A DNA stretch of 64,000 bases from Fodinibacter sp963811825 (GTDB lineage: Bacteria > Actinomycetota > Actinomycetes > Actinomycetales > Dermatophilaceae): positions 62,001-126,000 of the forward strand of contig CAWESS010000023.1 in assembly GCA_963811825.1 (NCBI GenBank), given 5' to 3'. The notes under the pieces are model-generated. The model was not told the DNA's origin. It ran no database searches and saw nothing but the letters and a program-made list of their open reading frames with translations. Below, one piece after another: positions 60,986-64,000 of this stretch. The translations under genes were made by a program, and so were the position numbers. Position 1 is the stretch's first letter. Every line of letters begins with the position of its first letter.

Positions 60986-61381
60986 ATGGGGTATCGAGCA
61001 GTGATCTTCGGCCAGGAGCAGACGTGGGAGCTGGGGGCGGGTCTGTCGGCCGCTTCCGAGGCACGACGACACATCGCCCAGGCCTGCGCGGGGATGCCCG
61101 AGGAGACGGTGTACACGGCGCGTCTGTTGGTCACCGAGCTGGTCTCCAACGCGGTGCTCCACGGCTACGGGACGGTCCTGCTCATCGTGGTGCGTGACCA
61201 GGGCCGGGTGCGGGTCGAGGTCCACGACGACAGTCCCCGCCCGCCAATGGTCGTCGACGGGCCTCCCTTGGCTGAGCACGGTGCCGGCCTGCGGCTGGTG
61301 TCGGCGCTGGCCGGCAGCTGGGGAACCAGCCCCCGTGGTGAGGGTCGGCCGGGTAAGCGAGTGTGGTTCACCCTGCCCTGA
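60986..61381 (+). CDS. RsbW-like anti-sigma/ATP-binding protein
   Basis: 131 aa of the small HATPase_c family used as serine kinases and anti-sigma factors. The N box is ARLLVTELVSNAVLHGYG, the G1 box VEVHDDSPRPP and the G2 box EHGAGLRLVSALAGSWG. Such proteins bind a sigma factor or phosphorylate a STAS antagonist. I chose ATG 60986; GTG 60962 is in frame. It is not next to its likely partners, so the target is unknown. Confidence 0.82.
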   Translation: MGYRAVIFGQEQTWELGAGLSAASEARRHIAQACAGMPEETVYTARLLVTELVSNAVLHGYGTVLLIVVRDQGRVRVEVHDDSPRPPMVVDGPPLAEHGAGLRLVSALAGSWGTSPRGEGRPGKRVWFTLP

Positions 61382-61479
61382 GGGCAGCACTTCGCGGCCC
61401 GCCGCAAGAGTTGCTTCAAATACGAAGGTCTCATCTCGGCGGACACAGCAGGTCAAAGCTCCGGCCACGGGGGCAGACT

Positions 61480-61740
61480 CGAATCAGTGGAACGCAGGCC
61501 CTCTGCTTTCCATCCGCGGATGCGCGGGGAAGCAGATGTCACGGTCACGTGGAGTTCCTGAGGGCGTGTATGGGGTTCTTGCCGCGCCGGGGTCAGCTGG
61601 ATCCTGGCGCTCCCTCCGAGGCGATGCGGGTGCTCTCGGCGCAGGTGGCCGCGGCTGGCGGCCAGAAACCGCTGGACCGGCTGTGTCCGACGTGCTCCGA
61701 GCAGCCAGCCAGAACTCCAACCGCAAGCTCGCCGCCCCCC
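61480..61740 (+). pseudogene. Remnant of an ANTAR gene
   Basis: At 61684-61735 the plus strand reads VSDVLRAASQNSNRKLA, the conserved end of an ANTAR domain (compare ASQDSNRKLA at 40348 and 42861). The sequence ahead of it, which should hold the rest of the domain, is broken (short readings in several frames, such as EAMRVLSAQVAAAGG). No intact start exists. The 496-base gap 61382-61877 holds nothing else that I recognise. Confidence 0.5.
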
Positions 61741-61877
61741 CACGTACCCGCACCCAACGACCGCTCACGCACCGAACGACCGACCGACGGAAGAACCCCA
61801 AATAGCGCTGAGGCTCTGGGGCGCGGTGCGATCAGTGGCGCAACGACGCACGGAGTGCGGGCTTGGCGCGCGGCCGC

Positions 61878-62078
61878 CTAGTCCGGAAGTAGCCGCCACT
61901 CCACGACGGACAGCCCGAGATCACCCAGGCGAGCCAGCAGTGTCTGGACCTCCGACTCGTCTTGTAACGGACCGAACAAGCTGGTGCCGCCCGTGGGGTA
62001 CTGAGTGCTCCGCAGTCCGGGTAGCTGCACGACGACGTCGCTTTCCACGGCGTCCTTGACGATGAACTCGTAACGCAT
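61878..62078 (-). CDS. Small protein, unknown (66 aa)
   Basis: MRYEFIVKDAVESDVVVQLP ... GGTSLFGPLQDESEVQTLLARLGDLGLSVVEWRLLPD. A single alpha/beta domain, soluble. GGAGG lies 9 bases before ATG 62078, so it is probably translated. The layout recalls short actinobacterial proteins of unknown function that are often near ANTAR genes; I cannot name a family. Confidence 0.65.
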   Translation of the reverse strand: MRYEFIVKDAVESDVVVQLPGLRSTQYPTGGTSLFGPLQDESEVQTLLARLGDLGLSVVEWRLLPD

Positions 62079-62202
62079 GGGACAACCTCCGCCCAACAGT
62101 GTCGGAGGCCGCTTTCTGACCAAGGTCCACAATGTCAGCGCTCACGCCGGGTGTACACCCTCCTATCGAGTCACTCCCCCTGACCGCGCTTTGGCGCGAC
62201 TA

Positions 62203-62544
62203 TCAGGAATCAGGGTCGGTCGTTGAAGCGAGAAGCCGTCGTGCGCGACGACCAAGGTCATTCAGGTCCACCCGGCCCGCATCGGCTGCCGCCGCTAGCC
62301 GGGCGGCCAGGTCCAACGCCTCGTCGAGTTCAGGCCCGGCGATTGCGGCCTCCTGCCCCATGTCACGGAGGATGGTGGCCTCGGTCCTCGAGGCGATCAA
62401 GGGTTCGGCGACTCCATCGATCCACACCCGGGTGCGGCGGCCATCACCGCGTTCCTCGCCGCTGATTCGCTCGAGAGCGAAGATGCGGTCTGCGCGCGCG
62501 AACTTGCCGAAGCCCAAGGCCACCATTCGAGTGTCTGACGCCAC
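62203..62544 (-). CDS. DUF370/RemA-like protein
   Basis: 113 aa. The N-terminal half, MVALGFGKFARADRIFALE then GRRTRVWIDGVAEPLIASRTEATIL, follows the pattern of DUF370/RemA (IGFGN...ANRIIAI and GRRTRAVI). RemA proteins are ring-forming DNA-binding regulators in Bacillus. The second half is helical (DEALDLAARLAAAADAGRV). CAAGAT-N6-GTG fits a leaderless start. I am moderately sure of the resemblance. Confidence 0.6.
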   Translation of the reverse strand: MASDTRMVALGFGKFARADRIFALERISGEERGDGRRTRVWIDGVAEPLIASRTEATILRDMGQEAAIAGPELDEALDLAARLAAAADAGRVDLNDLGRRARRLLASTTDPDS

Positions 62545-62788
62545 CTGGACATCTTGACACCACCCACCCCACCCCGTCAGGCCCTGCTTCGGCGCGCTGC
62601 TGGCGGGTGCTGTGCGATCAGTGACTGATGAGCGGCGTGGCTTCGCCGCCAGGGATCGCTTCCCGAGCCCGTCATGGGCGATGGGTGTGTCCAAGATGTG
62701 CACCCGCTCGGCAGACTCCACCGTCAGTACGCTGCCCAGCCCTGGTGTGCGAGGCATCGGGCGGCGCCGGCCTCTACAGTTGGGGCGC

Positions 62789-63322
62789 ATGAGCGTCCGG
62801 GTCGGCTTCTTGCGCGCGGTGAACCTCGGAGGCCGCCGTGTGCCGATGACCCGCCTGGTGGCGGTCTGCGAGGGTCTCGGTTACGCCGACGTGTGGACCT
62901 ACGTCAACAGCGGCAACGTCGTGTTCGACACAACTGGAGCGCGGGCATCGGTCGAAGCGGTGATGCAGAAGGCCTTGGAAGACGAGTTCGGCTTCGAATG
63001 CACGACCTTCGTCCGGACGGCGAAGCAGTTGAGGAACGTCCTCGACGCCCGGCCCTTCACGCTGGCAGCGAGCGACACACACTTCGTGACGTTCCTGAAG
63101 AAGGCTCCGTCCACGGGCGATGCCAAGCGTCTTGAGGGACTGTCAAACGACTTCGACACCCTGGTCGTCCACGGCGCCGAGGTGCACTGGCGCATGCGGG
63201 GCCGCTCCACCGACTCCCACCTCGGCAAGCGTGACTGGGAGAAGGTCCTGGGCACCGTTAGCAGCACCAGTCGCAACGTCACGATGCTGACGAAACTCAT
63301 GGCGAAGCTCGACGCCGCGTAG
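62789..63322 (+). CDS. DUF1697 family protein
   Basis: 177 aa. VGFLRAVNLGGRRVPMTRLVAVCEGLGYADVWTYVNSGNVVF is the start of DUF1697 (seen in parts: RAVNLGG, YVNSGNV). The middle AKQLRNVLDARPF and end GKRDWEKVLGTVSSTSRNVTMLTKL are also typical. Function unknown. TACAGT lies 8 bases before the ATG. Confidence 0.88.
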   Translation: MSVRVGFLRAVNLGGRRVPMTRLVAVCEGLGYADVWTYVNSGNVVFDTTGARASVEAVMQKALEDEFGFECTTFVRTAKQLRNVLDARPFTLAASDTHFVTFLKKAPSTGDAKRLEGLSNDFDTLVVHGAEVHWRMRGRSTDSHLGKRDWEKVLGTVSSTSRNVTMLTKLMAKLDAA

Positions 63323-63379
63323 GAGCCGCCGGGCCGGTGCCGTCCAGGAGAGCCGGGCCCGGCACAGCCCGGAGCCCTA

Positions 63380-63691
63380 TCAGTCGTCCGGGGCGGTCGG
63401 TGTGGTGTGCAGTGCCCGGTGCGTCATGTCGAAGGTCGAGAGCACCTCGACGAGGAAGCTGCTGGCTGCCTGCAGCACCCGCCCGGTGTCGGCCGCGGGG
63501 GAGTCGGACAGCACCTCCGCGAGCACGACGTGGTGCACCTGCACGAGGTCGAGCAGGCTCACCCGGTCGGTGACGGCGCGCCGACCGAGGTCGTAGCCGA
63601 TGGCGAGCGCGGATTCGTTGTGGCGGGGGAGGGACCGCAGGAACGCCGCCCGGTAGTCCCTCAGGACGTCCTGGAGGTCAGCGTCCGCCAC
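63380..63691 (-). CDS. RsbU N-terminal-domain-like protein
   Basis: 103 aa, all helical: LQDVLRDYRAAFLRSLPRHNES, IGYDLGRRAVTDRVSLLDLVQVHHVVLAEV, SSFLVEVLSTFDMTHRAL. This matches the RsbU_N domain, which docks RsbT-type kinases onto the phosphatase, but here it stands alone without a PP2C domain. GGGGAG lies 8 bases before GTG 63691. It overlaps the RsbS-like gene by 14 bases and is co-translated. Confidence 0.72.
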   Translation of the reverse strand: MADADLQDVLRDYRAAFLRSLPRHNESALAIGYDLGRRAVTDRVSLLDLVQVHHVVLAEVLSDSPAADTGRVLQAASSFLVEVLSTFDMTHRALHTTPTAPDD

Positions 63692-64000
63692 GGCTCGCTC
63701 CCCTGGGGTGATCACGCAACCGAGCCAGGTGGGCCAAGCCCTCCTCCAGGTCGAGCGCGGTGGCGATGCTGCCCATGTCCATCCCCAGGCGCACCATCGC
63801 GTACGCGACGTCGGGTTGGATGCCGACCACCACCGTCACAGCTCCCCGCAGGCGCGCCATCTCGGCGATTCCTCGCAGGGTCCGCGAGCCGAAGCTGTCG
63901 AGGACGTCGAGCGCAGCGACGTCGATGATGACCCCGCGCGCGCGGTAGTCCCCGATCTGCTGCACGAGGTCGACCTGGAATCGATGCATCTCCGAGTCGT
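63678..64000 (-). CDS. RsbS-like STAS antagonist (cut by window edge)
   Basis: The last 107 residues are visible. RGVIIDVAALDVLDSFGSRTLRGIAEMARL contains the Ser of RsbS that RsbT phosphorylates (DSF), and VTVVVGIQPDVAYAMVRLGMDMGSIATALDLEEGL is the RsbS end. In stressosomes RsbS binds RsbR and RsbT. The RsbU_N-like gene lies directly downstream; rsbR or rsbT would be expected upstream, outside the window. Confidence 0.82.
   Translation of the reverse strand, partial: DSEMHRFQVDLVQQIGDYRARGVIIDVAALDVLDSFGSRTLRGIAEMARLRGAVTVVVGIQPDVAYAMVRLGMDMGSIATALDLEEGLAHLARLRDHPRGASRGGR

Overview
The window is a stretch of chromosome from a high-GC Gram-positive actinobacterium. GTG starts are common, -10 hexamers are of the YANNNT type with many apparently leaderless mRNAs, and there are an IdeR/DtxR regulator, a DUF3027/cold-shock gene pair, MtrA-like repeats at cell-wall hydrolase genes and an actinobacterial-type ole cluster. 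Order Micrococcales, perhaps Intrasporangiaceae, is my inference and not a proof. I see no rRNA, tRNA, CRISPR array, insertion sequence or prophage.

Layout. 1-25 kb is mostly housekeeping: a PhoP-like two-component system (sensor cut by the left edge), HMG-CoA lyase, a cold-shock/DUF3027 pair, RidA, a MarR-MFS-micropeptide chain, a wax-ester synthase-like acyltransferase, serC, citrate synthase, an NYN/OST-HTH protein, pdxH, MFS exporters, ideR, two secreted cell-wall enzymes (one behind a c-di-AMP ydaO riboswitch), an AIM24 protein and a SpoIIE phosphatase. 25.4-51 kb is a stress island: LURP-one protein, SDRs, three coupled membrane proteins, large catalase, an FAD oxidoreductase, hemerythrin, a coupled micropeptide-lipoprotein-Nramp-like-PRC-barrel operon, three GAF-ANTAR proteins, a SigB/SigF-type sigma factor, alcohol dehydrogenase, NAD(P)HX dehydratase, a second PP2C phosphatase, an antiporter and an AI-2E transporter. 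51.3-54.3 kb carries a holin-like/phosphatase fusion and a DUF7144 protein. 54.7-59.4 kb is oleA-oleBC-oleD for long-chain olefin synthesis. 59.4-64 kb is gene-poor: an ANTAR protein, an RsbW-like ATPase, small proteins, a DUF370-like protein, DUF1697, and an RsbU_N-like/RsbS-like pair cut by the right edge.

How it works together. Several stress genes carry a GTTT-N15-GGGTA(T/G/C) promoter that matches SigB/SigF consensus. The window encodes such a sigma factor as well as phosphatases, an anti-sigma-like ATPase and an RsbS-like antagonist, so part of the regulon and of its partner-switching control lie together. The ole genes and catalase, hemerythrin and membrane proteins suggest envelope and oxidative-stress adaptation.

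Caution on sequence quality. At least ten single-base frameshifts interrupt eight otherwise intact genes, often at short G/C runs. I read most as sequencing or assembly errors; coordinates for those genes span the whole reconstructed reading frame.
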